DNA of 64,000 nt from Bacteroidales bacterium (GTDB taxonomy: Bacteria > Bacteroidota > Bacteroidia > Bacteroidales > Tenuifilaceae): assembly GCA_016931855.1 (NCBI GenBank), contig JAFGDZ010000068.1, positions 62,001 through 126,000 of the forward strand, in the 5' to 3' direction. A model generated the notes under the pieces. That model worked only from the letters and a program-made list of their open reading frames with translations, was not told the origin of the DNA and did not search any database. The position numbers were made by a program, and so were the translations under genes. Shown here one piece after another: positions 34,037 through 42,858 of the stretch (position 1 is the first letter of the stretch; each line of letters begins with the position of its first letter).

Positions 34037-34900
34037 ATGAAAAGAATCATAGCCGTTTTTACCATAGCACTTGCTATGCTGCCTGCCACACTTTGCGCCC
34101 AAGGAACAGTGCCTAGCCAGCAACAAATAGCCAACTTTGCCAAAACAACCACCCTGGTTGTACTTGATGGGCGAGACATGGCATTTGATGCCATGCTAAG
34201 TGAAGCCGTAAAAAAGAACTGGACACTAACCCCTTTTGAACTTATTAGTTCAGAACGATTTGAACAGGAGAAAACCAATACTAACTACTCCTTTCTACTG
34301 CTTACTCAAACTACGTTTGACAAAGACAAGATTGAAACAACTTATAACTTTTTCAACTTGGTTCTGGCTCATCCAACGGGAGATATAAGCGAAATGCCCG
34401 TTTTAGCACACATGCCATTTAGCGGCGCACGGCTAACCAGCAGCAACAACATTTACAAAACGGGCGCAGTTCTAAAGGCCATTCAGTGCCAAGCAAGGAA
34501 AGCCACTATAGCTCCCGACAAGTACACTGGAAAACTTTCAACGGCCAACAACTACATCAAAGAGCTAAAGGGGAAAACGCTAATTGTATCGGCTAGCCAG
34601 CTACAGGAAGGCATTGGAACAGAGGAGGCATTTGGCAAACTCTATAAAAATACGTTTAAAATAGTTTCCAACGAGGAACTTGAGCAGGCAGTATTAAATC
34701 CTGAAAGCAAAACCGTATTTTTGCACCTAGTTGCACCAGAAGAGGAAGCAGCCCAAGGCCGTTGCTACAAGATGCTTATTGATGCCTACTCTGGTGAGGT
34801 GCACTACTCAAAAATGCACCGAATATCGGCCACAAAGCCTTGCAATCTACTAAAAAGCGACCTGAGAAAAATACGCTGGGCCCCATTTCACTGGCTGTAA
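34037..34900 (+). CDS. exported protein of unknown function, paralogue B
   Basis: 287 residues with a signal peptide (MKRIIAVFTIALAMLPATLCAQ). It is a full-length paralogue of the preceding gene: TLVVLDGRDMAFDAMLSEAV.KNWTLTPFELISS corresponds to YVVLEDNPMSAYNFKIKEAV.KSWTITPYEFISS, and both end with VFLH.V.PE, RCYK.L and a Tyr-rich HRI/HTI segment. The C-terminus KIRWAPFHWL differs. The sequences have diverged widely outside these blocks, so the duplication is not recent. Function unknown; periplasmic location inferred. Confidence 0.75.
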   Translation: MKRIIAVFTIALAMLPATLCAQGTVPSQQQIANFAKTTTLVVLDGRDMAFDAMLSEAVKKNWTLTPFELISSERFEQEKTNTNYSFLLLTQTTFDKDKIETTYNFFNLVLAHPTGDISEMPVLAHMPFSGARLTSSNNIYKTGAVLKAIQCQARKATIAPDKYTGKLSTANNYIKELKGKTLIVSASQLQEGIGTEEAFGKLYKNTFKIVSNEELEQAVLNPESKTVFLHLVAPEEEAAQGRCYKMLIDAYSGEVHYSKMHRISATKPCNLLKSDLRKIRWAPFHWL

Positions 34901-34961
34901 CCAATGCCTTGACATGAGGTCTTTGCCATAAGTTTGGATACAAAAACAACAAATAGTAAAC

Positions 34962-36638
34962 ATGTCCGACGAGAAGATTATTTTTTCAATGGTTGGGGTG
35001 AGCAAAACGTTCCCGCCCCACAAAAGAGTACTTAACAACATCTACCTATCGTTCTTTTACGGAGCCAAGATTGGTATTATTGGTTTGAACGGTTCAGGTA
35101 AATCTACCCTGCTAAAGATTATTGCAGGGATTGAGAAATCATTTGAAGGCGAAGTGGTTTTCTCGCCAGGCTATACCGTAGGCTACCTTGAGCAGGATCC
35201 ACATTTGGACGAATCCAAAACCGTTAAAGAGGTTGTACAGGAAGGCGTTCAGGAAATTATGGATCTGCTAAAGGAGTACGAGGCGGTTAACGCCAAGTTC
35301 ATGGAGCCCATGAGCGATGATGAGATGAACAAGCTTATTGAGCGCCAAGGAGAACTTACAGAGAAGATTGACCATGTTGACGGATGGAACCTCGACGCCA
35401 AGCTAGAGCGCGCCATGGATGCGCTGCGTTGCCCAGACCCTGACGCTTCGGTTAAAGTGCTATCGGGAGGAGAGCGCCGCCGCGTTGCCCTTTGTCGCCT
35501 GCTGCTTCGCGAACCAGATGTACTTCTGCTCGACGAGCCCACTAACCACCTTGATGCCGAGTCTATTGACTGGCTAGAGATGCACCTACAGCAGTACAAA
35601 GGAACCGTTATTGCTATTACCCACGACCGTTACTTCCTTGATAACGTGGCTGGCTGGATTCTGGAACTTGACCGTGGCGAGGGTATTCCTTGGAAAGGGA
35701 ACTACTCATCGTGGCTTGACCAAAAAACTAAGCGCATGGCCATGGAGGAGAAACAGGAAAGCAAGCGCCGCAAAACCCTTGAGCGCGAGCTGGAATGGGT
35801 TAGAATGGCTCCAAAAGCCCGCCATGCAAAGGGCAAAGCCCGTTTGGCTGCTTACGACAAGCTAATGAACGAGGATGTAAAGCAGAAAGAGGATAAGCTG
35901 GAGATATTTATTCCCAACGGCCCCCGATTAGGAAATGTTGTTATTGATGCCAAAGAGGTGGCTAAGGCCTACGGAGAGAAGCTGCTGTTTGACAATTTAA
36001 ACTTTACCCTTCCTCCAAACGGAATTGTTGGTGTTATTGGCCCTAATGGCGCGGGTAAAACTACCCTATTCCGCCTAATTATGGGACTAGACAAAGCCGA
36101 CAAGGGAACTTTCAGCGTTGGCGAAACGGTTAAGCTATCGTACGTTGACCAGCAGCATAAGGATATCGACCCAGAAAAAACCGTATTTGAGGTAATTTCT
36201 GCTGGGCTGGATAATATTATACTTGGGGGCAAGCCCGTTAACGCTAGGGCATACGTTTCGCGCTTCAACTTCTCTGGCGCCGACCAAGAGAAGAAGTGCG
36301 GCATGCTATCGGGCGGTGAGCGTAACAGGCTACACCTTGCCATGGCGCTAAAAGAAGAGGGTAACGTAATTCTTCTGGACGAGCCAACCAACGATATAGA
36401 CGTAAACACCCTACGTGCACTGGAAGAGGGTCTTGAGAGCTTTGCTGGCTGCGCTGTGGTAATTAGCCACGACCGCTGGTTCCTAGACCGTATTGCCACC
36501 CATATACTTGCGTTTGAAGGGAACTCGCAGGTTTACTTCTTTGAGGGTTCATACTCCGAGTACGAGGAGAATAGGAAGAAACGCCTTGGTGATGAAACTC
36601 CTACAAGAATAAAGTACAGGAAGTTGATGGAAAGCTAA
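34962..36638 (+). CDS. ettA: energy-dependent translational throttle protein EttA (ABC-F)
   Basis: 558 residues, no membrane segments, two ABC cassettes. Cassette 1 has GLNGSGKSTLLKII, LSGGERRRVALCRLLL and LLLDEPTNHLDAES; cassette 2 has GPNGAGKTTLFRLI, LSGGERNRLHLAMAL and LLDEPTNDIDVNTL. The linker with ERELEWVRMAPKARHAKGKARL and the arm insertion in domain 1 fit EttA rather than the antibiotic-resistance ABC-F proteins. It binds the ribosomal E site and gates the first peptide bond according to ATP/ADP level. Confidence 0.94.
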   Translation: MSDEKIIFSMVGVSKTFPPHKRVLNNIYLSFFYGAKIGIIGLNGSGKSTLLKIIAGIEKSFEGEVVFSPGYTVGYLEQDPHLDESKTVKEVVQEGVQEIMDLLKEYEAVNAKFMEPMSDDEMNKLIERQGELTEKIDHVDGWNLDAKLERAMDALRCPDPDASVKVLSGGERRRVALCRLLLREPDVLLLDEPTNHLDAESIDWLEMHLQQYKGTVIAITHDRYFLDNVAGWILELDRGEGIPWKGNYSSWLDQKTKRMAMEEKQESKRRKTLERELEWVRMAPKARHAKGKARLAAYDKLMNEDVKQKEDKLEIFIPNGPRLGNVVIDAKEVAKAYGEKLLFDNLNFTLPPNGIVGVIGPNGAGKTTLFRLIMGLDKADKGTFSVGETVKLSYVDQQHKDIDPEKTVFEVISAGLDNIILGGKPVNARAYVSRFNFSGADQEKKCGMLSGGERNRLHLAMALKEEGNVILLDEPTNDIDVNTLRALEEGLESFAGCAVVISHDRWFLDRIATHILAFEGNSQVYFFEGSYSEYEENRKKRLGDETPTRIKYRKLMES

Positions 36639-36694
36639 TTCTATGTACATTAGCAACATCAACTTATCTTTAGAACACTAAAAATAGGAATACA

Positions 36695-37051
36695 ATGGAA
36701 AGAATTGGCTACGCAAGTAACGAGGAAAAAACATGGGCAATGCTTTGCCACCTTAGCGCCTTAGCGGGTTACATTATTCCCCTTGGCAATTTTATTGGCC
36801 CGTTGGTTATTTGGCTTATAAAAAAGGACGAGTACGCCGAAGTGAACAGACAGGGCAAAGAGGCGCTTAACTTTCAAATATCCATGCTAATATACTTTGC
36901 AATAGCAGGAATACTAACATTGGTTCTAATTGGATTCCTAGCGCTAATTGCACTTGCCGTTTTTAACTTTGTAATGATAATTATAGCCTCGGTAAAGTCA
37001 AATAATGGGGAGCCTTTCTCCTACCCGTTAGCATTGAAACTTATTAGCTAG
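36695..37051 (+). CDS. DUF4870 membrane protein
   Basis: 118 residues. EEKTWAMLCHLSALAGYIIPLGNFIGPLVIWLIKKDEYAEV is the family pattern, followed by VNRQGKEALNFQISMLIYFAIAG and a third hydrophobic helix. About four membrane helices are likely. The family is Tic20-like and its role is unknown. It is 56 bases downstream of ettA and ends at a strong terminator. Confidence 0.88.
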   Translation: MERIGYASNEEKTWAMLCHLSALAGYIIPLGNFIGPLVIWLIKKDEYAEVNRQGKEALNFQISMLIYFAIAGILTLVLIGFLALIALAVFNFVMIIIASVKSNNGEPFSYPLALKLIS

Positions 37052-37069
37052 CCAAATTCCTATGCATAC

Positions 37070-37104
37070 ACAAAAGGCGCTTAACTGCGCCTTTTGTTTT
37101 TTTT
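37070..37104 (+). terminator. intrinsic terminator after the DUF4870 gene
   Basis: An 11-base perfect stem (ACAAAAGGCGC / GCGCCTTTTGT) with a 6-base loop, then eight T (37097-37104). The opposite strand offers only a weak A/T run, so it mainly serves the plus strand; it lies between convergent genes. Confidence 0.9.
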
Positions 37105-37125
37105 AGAACCTGCCATAATCTTATA

Positions 37126-37857
37126 CTACTGCTTAAGTGCCGCTTTTGTAAATATGTACTCGGGAATTTTCTGGTTAAACTTAATTGAGGTCATTTTGTA
37201 CTCCGTGCCATCGCCCTGCTTTAGCATATCCTTAAACACTATGGATATTGGAAACCATCGTCCATCAATCTGCTTAACATCGCTCATGGTGGTGCGTTTA
37301 AGCAGTTGCCCACTCTTGGCAAACAGGTCCTCTCTTAGTGGCACAAAGTGCTCCGTATCCACCCAAATTTTACGGGAATGGTAAGCCACATCGGAAACCT
37401 TGGCAGCAAGCTCAAGCACAAAGGTTTTGCGCCCATCAACATCCTCGGTTCCCGCTAGCGTAGCGGTGTACACCTCCGTTAACTTCCTGTCGTCCATCAT
37501 ATCCTCATAGGACAAATCGGAACCCATAACCGATTGCCGCAGCATGTGCCCCGAGAGCTGTATGGTTCTATCGGTAGATGGGGAGTATATCCAAAGCTGG
37601 TTATCCAGCTTAAGCATCTTTGTACCCTGCTCCCTAGCTGGAGTTAGGTACTCCGTAAACGACTGCTTAGTGCCTACCGAGTATGTGCGCGAGGTTATTG
37701 TGCGGCTGTTCCGCTTGCCGTGAATTGTCATTGAGGCCTCAACAATACGGTTATCGGAAGCCATATTCTCATCAACCTTACTAAGAATATCCTCGGCATT
37801 TTGCGCAGCTGCCAATAGCGTTGTAAGGCTAAGTATCATGGTTAATAGTACTCTCAT
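37126..37857 (-). CDS. LolA-like periplasmic lipoprotein-sorting protein
   Basis: About 243 residues from the ATG at 37857, giving a signal peptide (MRVLLTMILSLTTLLAAAQ); an upstream start at 37893 is less likely. The mature part fits the LolA-like family (COG2834): ADNRIVEASMTIHGK-type strands, KMLKLDNQLWIYSPSTDRTIQLSGHMLRQSVMGSDLSYEDMM, RKIWVDTEHFVPLREDLFAKSG and FPISIVFKDMLKQGDGTEY. The fold is a half-barrel that carries acyl chains. It is the last gene of the TetR-barrel-ATPase-permease-permease unit, 80 bases after permease 2. Confidence 0.86.
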   Translation of the reverse strand: MRVLLTMILSLTTLLAAAQNAEDILSKVDENMASDNRIVEASMTIHGKRNSRTITSRTYSVGTKQSFTEYLTPAREQGTKMLKLDNQLWIYSPSTDRTIQLSGHMLRQSVMGSDLSYEDMMDDRKLTEVYTATLAGTEDVDGRKTFVLELAAKVSDVAYHSRKIWVDTEHFVPLREDLFAKSGQLLKRTTMSDVKQIDGRWFPISIVFKDMLKQGDGTEYKMTSIKFNQKIPEYIFTKAALKQ

Positions 37858-37937
37858 TGTAGTTTTATTTATGGCGATTAAAATCAATATCACTCTAAAA
37901 ATGCATTTTTATGTTGATGATTTTAAGAGGCAACGCG

Positions 37938-39212
37938 TTACGCCTCTAGCTCCTTAAACAGTTTTGCCGTTTGGCGCCGATATATCCCCACTCCTGCAAG
38001 CATTGAGCCAACAACGGTAGAGACCAGTCCCGGAATGAGCCCTAAGTAGTAGTCAGCGGGTGTTATGCGAGCTTTAATAACGGTGGGCATCATCATGGCA
38101 GCGCCCTCCATCATCCCCGAAATATCGATACCATAAACCTGAAGCAGAAGCGCAAAGAAAAGCCCAATTGCCGTTCCAATGGCCGTACCAATAACACCTA
38201 TAACCACCGATTCATAAATAAGGGTACGGTAAACATGCCCCTTCTCCTCGCCCATGGCAAGGCGTACACCAAACTCTCCGTAACGGCGCAAGCTGCCAAG
38301 CAAACCTGCATTCCAAAGCACTAAAGCCATGGCTAGAACAAATATTGATGATATTATGCCAGTCCATGTATTTAGCAAGCTAACATACGACCCCATGTTC
38401 CCCTGCTGGCTTAAGCTCTTCATTACTGGAGCATACTCGCTACTGCTATCGGCATGCAAGGCGTTAAACCGTTGTGCAATGGCAATGGCATCATCATCGG
38501 AATAAAATCCGCCCTCCAAAAAACCAAGCACCTCGCCAGCAGCATTCTGCATATCAAGAGCATATCGGGCATCCTCTATATCAACAATTAGCGCACCCCT
38601 ATCAAGCGCCTCGGCACCAAAAGCAATGGTTCCCACAATGGTAAAGTTGTACATGCTCATGCTGCCATTCATGGTGGAGCCAATAAGAGTAACCACATCG
38701 CCAGGGAGCACCCCAAGCTTCTCGGCAAACAGGTTGCTAATTAGCGCCTCGCCAGCATTTTGAATTAACCTACCGCGAACCAACGACTTTGGAATATTTA
38801 AGCGCTCAACCTCGGAACTTGCAGGGGAAAGAAAATCGATACCCATTCCCATTGCAGGCCCCTGCGCACGGGTTTCGCCAGTGCTATCGGGGGCATCAAC
38901 CAAACCACCAAACTGAATTCGGGTAACCCAAGCCACAGTGGGGTATTCCCGTTGCAAACTAGAGAGCAGCGAATCGGAATCAAGAAGCGCCAAATCATTT
39001 GGTGTTTGGCTCATATTATCGGCATACCCCTTGGTCATTACCTTTAGATGCCCATGGCTAAACCTTGCGTTTAGCTCAATGGTATCGCCCATAAAACCGT
39101 TTATGTACGCGTGAATAAAAACAGTAAGCATAACCCCAATGGCCACAACAATAATGGGCATCTGGCTGCGACTTTTATCGCGGAGCAATCCCTTTACTAG
39201 AAATTTTATCAT
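37938..39212 (-). CDS. FtsX/LolE-type ABC transporter permease 2
   Basis: 424 residues. One N-terminal helix (about 15-35, SRSQMPIIVVAIGVMLTVFIHA), a large periplasmic domain (about 45-270) and three C-terminal helices with the FtsX pattern (ISSIFVLAMALVLWNAGLLGSLRRYGEFGVRLAMGE, VIGVIGTAIGTAIGLFFALLLQ). The topology is that of LolC/LolE and MacB rather than a solute importer. Its ATG overlaps the stop of permease 1 by 4 bases, so the two are probably made in equal amounts as a heterodimer. Confidence 0.9.
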   Translation of the reverse strand: MIKFLVKGLLRDKSRSQMPIIVVAIGVMLTVFIHAYINGFMGDTIELNARFSHGHLKVMTKGYADNMSQTPNDLALLDSDSLLSSLQREYPTVAWVTRIQFGGLVDAPDSTGETRAQGPAMGMGIDFLSPASSEVERLNIPKSLVRGRLIQNAGEALISNLFAEKLGVLPGDVVTLIGSTMNGSMSMYNFTIVGTIAFGAEALDRGALIVDIEDARYALDMQNAAGEVLGFLEGGFYSDDDAIAIAQRFNALHADSSSEYAPVMKSLSQQGNMGSYVSLLNTWTGIISSIFVLAMALVLWNAGLLGSLRRYGEFGVRLAMGEEKGHVYRTLIYESVVIGVIGTAIGTAIGLFFALLLQVYGIDISGMMEGAAMMMPTVIKARITPADYYLGLIPGLVSTVVGSMLAGVGIYRRQTAKLFKELEA

Positions 39213-40384
39213 TGTATTTTCCCCCTAAGCGCTTCGGTTGGATTCATTTTAGCAATTTTCCGTGCAGGCCAGTAGCTCACAACAGTTGTAACCAGCACAA
39301 CAATAAGCACTGTTGATAGCACCAGCCCAATGCTGTAAACAGGATAAAGCGTTTGTGCCATGGCCATGCCGTAATCGCTAACGTCCATAGGCATAGTCCA
39401 ACCCGCTTTGGCTTGCCAAATAAGGAATGGCATACCGTAAACCGCTGCCACCAACGCTGCCAAGATGGAGTGCATGGCTCCCTCAACGGTGAAAAGTCCT
39501 ACCACCTGGCGCCGGGTGTACCCCAATGCGATGTAGGTGCCAATCTCCTTCTGTCGGCGGAATATGGATAGCACCTGAGTATCGAAAATAGCCAGCATGG
39601 CCAGCAGCAGTAGTATCATGTAAAATACGCTTTGCCCAACGGTTTTGGTTTTAATAAGATCATCAACCGATTTGGTTAGCTCCCCTTTCGATTTAAGAGT
39701 CCAACCTTCAACCTGTGGGCGCTCCTTCTCGGCATCGGCAAAGGTGAGCAGAGATGCCTGATTGGGCAGCATTAGCATGGATTGCAGCTTATCCAGCGCA
39801 ATGTATATTTTACCCGCCTCAACAGCCGGAACGTTGCACGAGAATACATCAACAATAACCACATCGGCAGCATCAAACATTCCCTGAGCATCGCGCCAAC
39901 GGATGGTAACATAATCGCCAACACTAAGCTTTAGGTTGCGCGCCACCATGTTTCCAATAACCGCAGGAATAGCATCGGTTAAGGAGTCCAACCTATGCGT
40001 GGGTAGCATAAAAATGCGCTGCGAGGGGCGGATTCCCCTAATGGAAATGGGCTGCATGCGCCCCTGCGGATAAATGGTTGCCTGCGCAATAAGCATGGGT
40101 TCAATAGCGCCACATTCCACATCGGGAAGCAGCTCCTGCGGAATTGGGGCATGGCTATCGGCAAAGGTAAAGGGGTCGAAAGGGTCGTAGGTTTGGTGCC
40201 AGTACTGTCCGCCGCCAATTTCCCAGTTGGTCATATCGGTTTTTGCCTGATAGTCCCAGCCAACCATAACGCCCTTCATCCAAATAATAACCACAAAGGA
40301 GAACGATAGCACAACAACGTTTAGCCACGTTCGTAAACCTGCACCAATAAGATTTCGGTATGCCAGTTTTATTGCCAGTTTCAT
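39209..40384 (-). CDS. FtsX/LolC-type ABC transporter permease 1
   Basis: 391 residues with the same layout as its neighbour: an N-terminal helix (about 17-37, WLNVVVLSFSFVVIIWMKGVM), a periplasmic domain (about 45-265) and three helices (FYMILLLLAMLAIFDTQVLSIFRRQKEIGTYIALGYTRRQVVGLF, SIGLVLSTVLIVVLVTTVVSYWPARKIAKMNPTEALRG). The NPTEALR ending is typical of MacB/LolC permeases. It lies 12 bases after the ATPase gene. Confidence 0.9.
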   Translation of the reverse strand: MKLAIKLAYRNLIGAGLRTWLNVVVLSFSFVVIIWMKGVMVGWDYQAKTDMTNWEIGGGQYWHQTYDPFDPFTFADSHAPIPQELLPDVECGAIEPMLIAQATIYPQGRMQPISIRGIRPSQRIFMLPTHRLDSLTDAIPAVIGNMVARNLKLSVGDYVTIRWRDAQGMFDAADVVIVDVFSCNVPAVEAGKIYIALDKLQSMLMLPNQASLLTFADAEKERPQVEGWTLKSKGELTKSVDDLIKTKTVGQSVFYMILLLLAMLAIFDTQVLSIFRRQKEIGTYIALGYTRRQVVGLFTVEGAMHSILAALVAAVYGMPFLIWQAKAGWTMPMDVSDYGMAMAQTLYPVYSIGLVLSTVLIVVLVTTVVSYWPARKIAKMNPTEALRGKIQ

Positions 40385-40396
40385 GATGCAACAGTT

Positions 40397-41089
40397 TTAG
40401 CTATGTTCAACAACCTCGTCCTTATCTATCCTACCATCGAGCAGGAAAATCTTACGGCGCAGGTAGCCTATAACCTTCTCGTCGTGAGTAGCAAACACAA
40501 AAGTGGTGTTCAAATCGCGGTTAAGCGCCTCCATTGTTTTAAGAATATTGTGCGAGTTTGCCGCATCCAGATTGGCCGTTGGCTCATCGGCAAGCACAAG
40601 CGACGGGCGCTTTACCATTGCCCTAGCAATGGCTACGCGTTGGCACTCGCCTCCCGAGAGCTGTGGCGGCTTAGACTTAGCCTTATCGGTTAGCCCAACC
40701 CACGCCAGAGCTTCCATCACCATCATTTTACGCTCGGCAGCAGGTAGTTTTAACAGTAACAGAGGGAACTCCACATTCTCGTAAACGGTATGCACTTGTA
40801 ACAAGTTGTAACTTTGAAAAATAAAGCCAAGGCTTTCCTTTCGCAGCATTGCCGACTGCTTTGCGCTTAGTGCGCCAATAGAGTTCCCTAAAACAATGGC
40901 CTCCCCATCGGACGGCACATCAAGCGAGCCCAATATATTTAGCAGCGTTGTTTTACCAGAACCACTAGGGCCAATTAGCCCAACAAACTCACCCTTGCCA
41001 ATGGTGATATTAATATTTTTTAGCGCTGTAAACTCCCCCTTACCCATGGGAAAGCGCTTGGTGAGATTCTTAACGTCGATTAGGTTCAT
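40397..41089 (-). CDS. LolD/MacB-type ABC transporter ATP-binding protein
   Basis: 230 residues. Walker A GPSGSGKTTLLNIL (about 40-53), Q-loop FIFQSYNLLQVHTVYENVEFPLL, signature LSGGECQRVAIARAMVKRP, Walker B LVLADEPTANLD, and switch His in FVFATHDE. The LLQVHTVYENVEFPLL stretch is characteristic of the LolD/MacB/FtsE branch. It powers the two permeases encoded directly downstream. The signature has Cys instead of the more usual Gln (LSGGECQRV), which is tolerated in this branch. Confidence 0.93.
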   Translation of the reverse strand: MNLIDVKNLTKRFPMGKGEFTALKNINITIGKGEFVGLIGPSGSGKTTLLNILGSLDVPSDGEAIVLGNSIGALSAKQSAMLRKESLGFIFQSYNLLQVHTVYENVEFPLLLLKLPAAERKMMVMEALAWVGLTDKAKSKPPQLSGGECQRVAIARAMVKRPSLVLADEPTANLDAANSHNILKTMEALNRDLNTTFVFATHDEKVIGYLRRKIFLLDGRIDKDEVVEHS

Positions 41090-41126
41090 AGCACATAAGT
41101 TTCATTTTATTTTCATTAGCGCAGGC

Positions 41127-42251
41127 CTAATGGTTAAAAACTACCATAAGCTGCACCCCTTTTCCTCCAAACAAGCTGTAAGATTGATTTTGATTGATGA
41201 TATCGGCACTATCTGGATTCCAATAGGCCATTAGGTGAAACGAGAAACGGTTATACTGGCGCTGCCAGTTAAAAAAGGAGAAAAGGTCGCCCGTATCTAC
41301 ATTGTAATAGGCCATAACACCAGCATTATCGAACAGTGTTACTGGATAGCTAAGCGAGAGCAAGGCGAAGCTTGCTGTGTTGTAAAAATCGATGGAGCCC
41401 TTGTCGAACGATGCAAACAGCAGTTCGGTTGCTGCGTACAATCCACTTCCTATGCCAAAAGTGTAATCGGCACCAACGTTTACAAGGGTCTGGTTGGTAA
41501 GGTAATCCAAGTTAGCGCTGGAGTGTGTCCACGATGCCTCAACCCAAAAACCTATGGCCCAGTTAAACTTAGCATCTAACCCCCAGCGGCTCTCAGAGGC
41601 ATCTTTGAAATTTTGAAAAGGGAAACCAAACTTACTCACTTCCACCAATCGGTTGTGAAAGGAGACCGCCATTTCGCCACTTGGCAACGGGTACTGCACC
41701 CTGCCTCCAAATTCGGGCTGGCTATTGCTGCTTGGCATTAGCTCCCACCCCTTTAGCTTATCGTCGCCGTAAAGAGCCCAGAACCACACATTAGCATTAT
41801 TAAGAAAGTAGTACCGCCCCATAATACCCCAAACACCATCAGTTAGCTTAAGCGGGTCGCGGGTATCCATTTGGTCGAACCACATTAGCGGGCGAATAAT
41901 AGTTGCCGAACCAAAGTTTATTTTTTGTAGGCCCAACCTTAGCTCGAACTGCTGCGCCGATACGCGAGCCCAAGCCCTATAGGGTTTCACCCTTCCTTCC
42001 AAATCCATTTCGGTTTGCCATGAGGTGAAAGCGTTGGCCGAAAGCTCCAAATCAAACATGCTACCACTAGGGTATCGGCGCTCGTAGTTTAGCTGAGGAA
42101 TATACCTACCACCCAGCATTACACTTTCAAAGGATTCGTTATAAACCGCCCAAACCGATGCCTGTCCCTTAAAGAGCAGGGTATCTGCAGGCTCATTAGA
42201 AAACACAGCCAGAGACAGAAATAAAGCAAGGGCAAATAGCGCTGATCTCAT
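41127..42251 (-). CDS. outer-membrane beta-barrel protein, porin-like
   Basis: About 374 residues from the ATG at 42251, which opens a signal peptide (MRSALFALALFLSLAVFS) and lies 4 bases beyond the TetR stop; an alternative ATG at 42263 would overlap that gene. The mature protein has the alternating strands of a porin (RRYPSGSMFDLELSANAFTSW, FELRLGLQKINFGSATIIRP, AMFEAS-like strands) and ends GVQLMVVFNH. The segment LRLGLQKINFGSA.I.RP.MWFD recalls DUF1302-type or alginate-type barrels, but I cannot name the family with confidence. Its position between TetR and ATPase genes suggests it is the outer-membrane part of the export system. Confidence 0.75.
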   Translation of the reverse strand: MRSALFALALFLSLAVFSNEPADTLLFKGQASVWAVYNESFESVMLGGRYIPQLNYERRYPSGSMFDLELSANAFTSWQTEMDLEGRVKPYRAWARVSAQQFELRLGLQKINFGSATIIRPLMWFDQMDTRDPLKLTDGVWGIMGRYYFLNNANVWFWALYGDDKLKGWELMPSSNSQPEFGGRVQYPLPSGEMAVSFHNRLVEVSKFGFPFQNFKDASESRWGLDAKFNWAIGFWVEASWTHSSANLDYLTNQTLVNVGADYTFGIGSGLYAATELLFASFDKGSIDFYNTASFALLSLSYPVTLFDNAGVMAYYNVDTGDLFSFFNWQRQYNRFSFHLMAYWNPDSADIINQNQSYSLFGGKGVQLMVVFNH

Positions 42252-42255
42252 AGGG

Positions 42256-42834
42256 CTAATCATGGTTAACAATTCCGTAAGTTATTAAATTGGTAAACTC
42301 AAGCACCAAATCCTGAGGCTTATCGTAAAGGGCAACCACCTTACTATCGGCCACTAGCTCTGCAGCCTTTTGTGCCAGAACCAGCAGCAGCTCCGGCTTA
42401 AAATCGCTCCTAAACCACCCCTTTTGCTGACCTTCGCGAAAAACGGTTATCACATCAGTCCAAGCCACCCGAGTTTTCTCCTCGATATAGGTTGATAGCC
42501 CCAGCTCCGGATTTGCATAGAAATCGGCTAGGAACTCGCGGCTAATATCGTTTGTACCCTCCAGCTTCATCTGTATCATGCCCCGCATTTTTTCCGATAC
42601 CGATGCATCGGAGCCCATAAGCAGCTTAAACTGCTCCACTCCATCATCAACAACCATATCAAAAACAGCCTTTGCCAGCTCCAACTTATTGGGATAAAAC
42701 TTATAAAAGGTCATTTTGCTAACCTTAGCCGTAGCGCAAACCTCTTCTATGGTGACGCGCTTAAAGCCGTACCTCCAGAATAGCTCCTTGGCTGTACTAA
42801 CAATATCCTTATGTTTTTTGCTACTGAACTCCAT
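42256..42834 (-). CDS. TetR/AcrR-family transcriptional regulator
   Basis: 192 residues. The N-terminal helix-turn-helix is clear at about 10-55 (IVSTAKELFWRYGFKRVTIEEVCATAKVSKMTFYKFYPNKLEL). The helical ligand-binding domain follows with no recognisable specificity. It is the first gene of the minus-strand unit and probably represses it. A TATATTTG -7 element at 42866-42859 overlaps one arm of an inverted repeat (ATATACG / CGTATAT), a candidate operator. Confidence 0.92.
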   Translation of the reverse strand: MEFSSKKHKDIVSTAKELFWRYGFKRVTIEEVCATAKVSKMTFYKFYPNKLELAKAVFDMVVDDGVEQFKLLMGSDASVSEKMRGMIQMKLEGTNDISREFLADFYANPELGLSTYIEEKTRVAWTDVITVFREGQQKGWFRSDFKPELLLVLAQKAAELVADSKVVALYDKPQDLVLEFTNLITYGIVNHD

Positions 42835-42858
42835 ACTCTAAAAAGATTACTTTCAATG

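Noticed and set aside
34001-34278. Minus-strand ORF opposite paralogue B
   Set aside because: It is a shadow of the coding strand, with low-complexity Ser/Val content and no support.
34962-36638. Antibiotic-resistance ABC-F protein
   Set aside because: The arm region and linker fit EttA, and there is no extended antibiotic-resistance domain between the cassettes.
37938-41089. Macrolide exporter MacAB
   Set aside because: ATPase and permease are separate proteins, there are two different permeases and no MacA-type adaptor or TolC-like gene is present.
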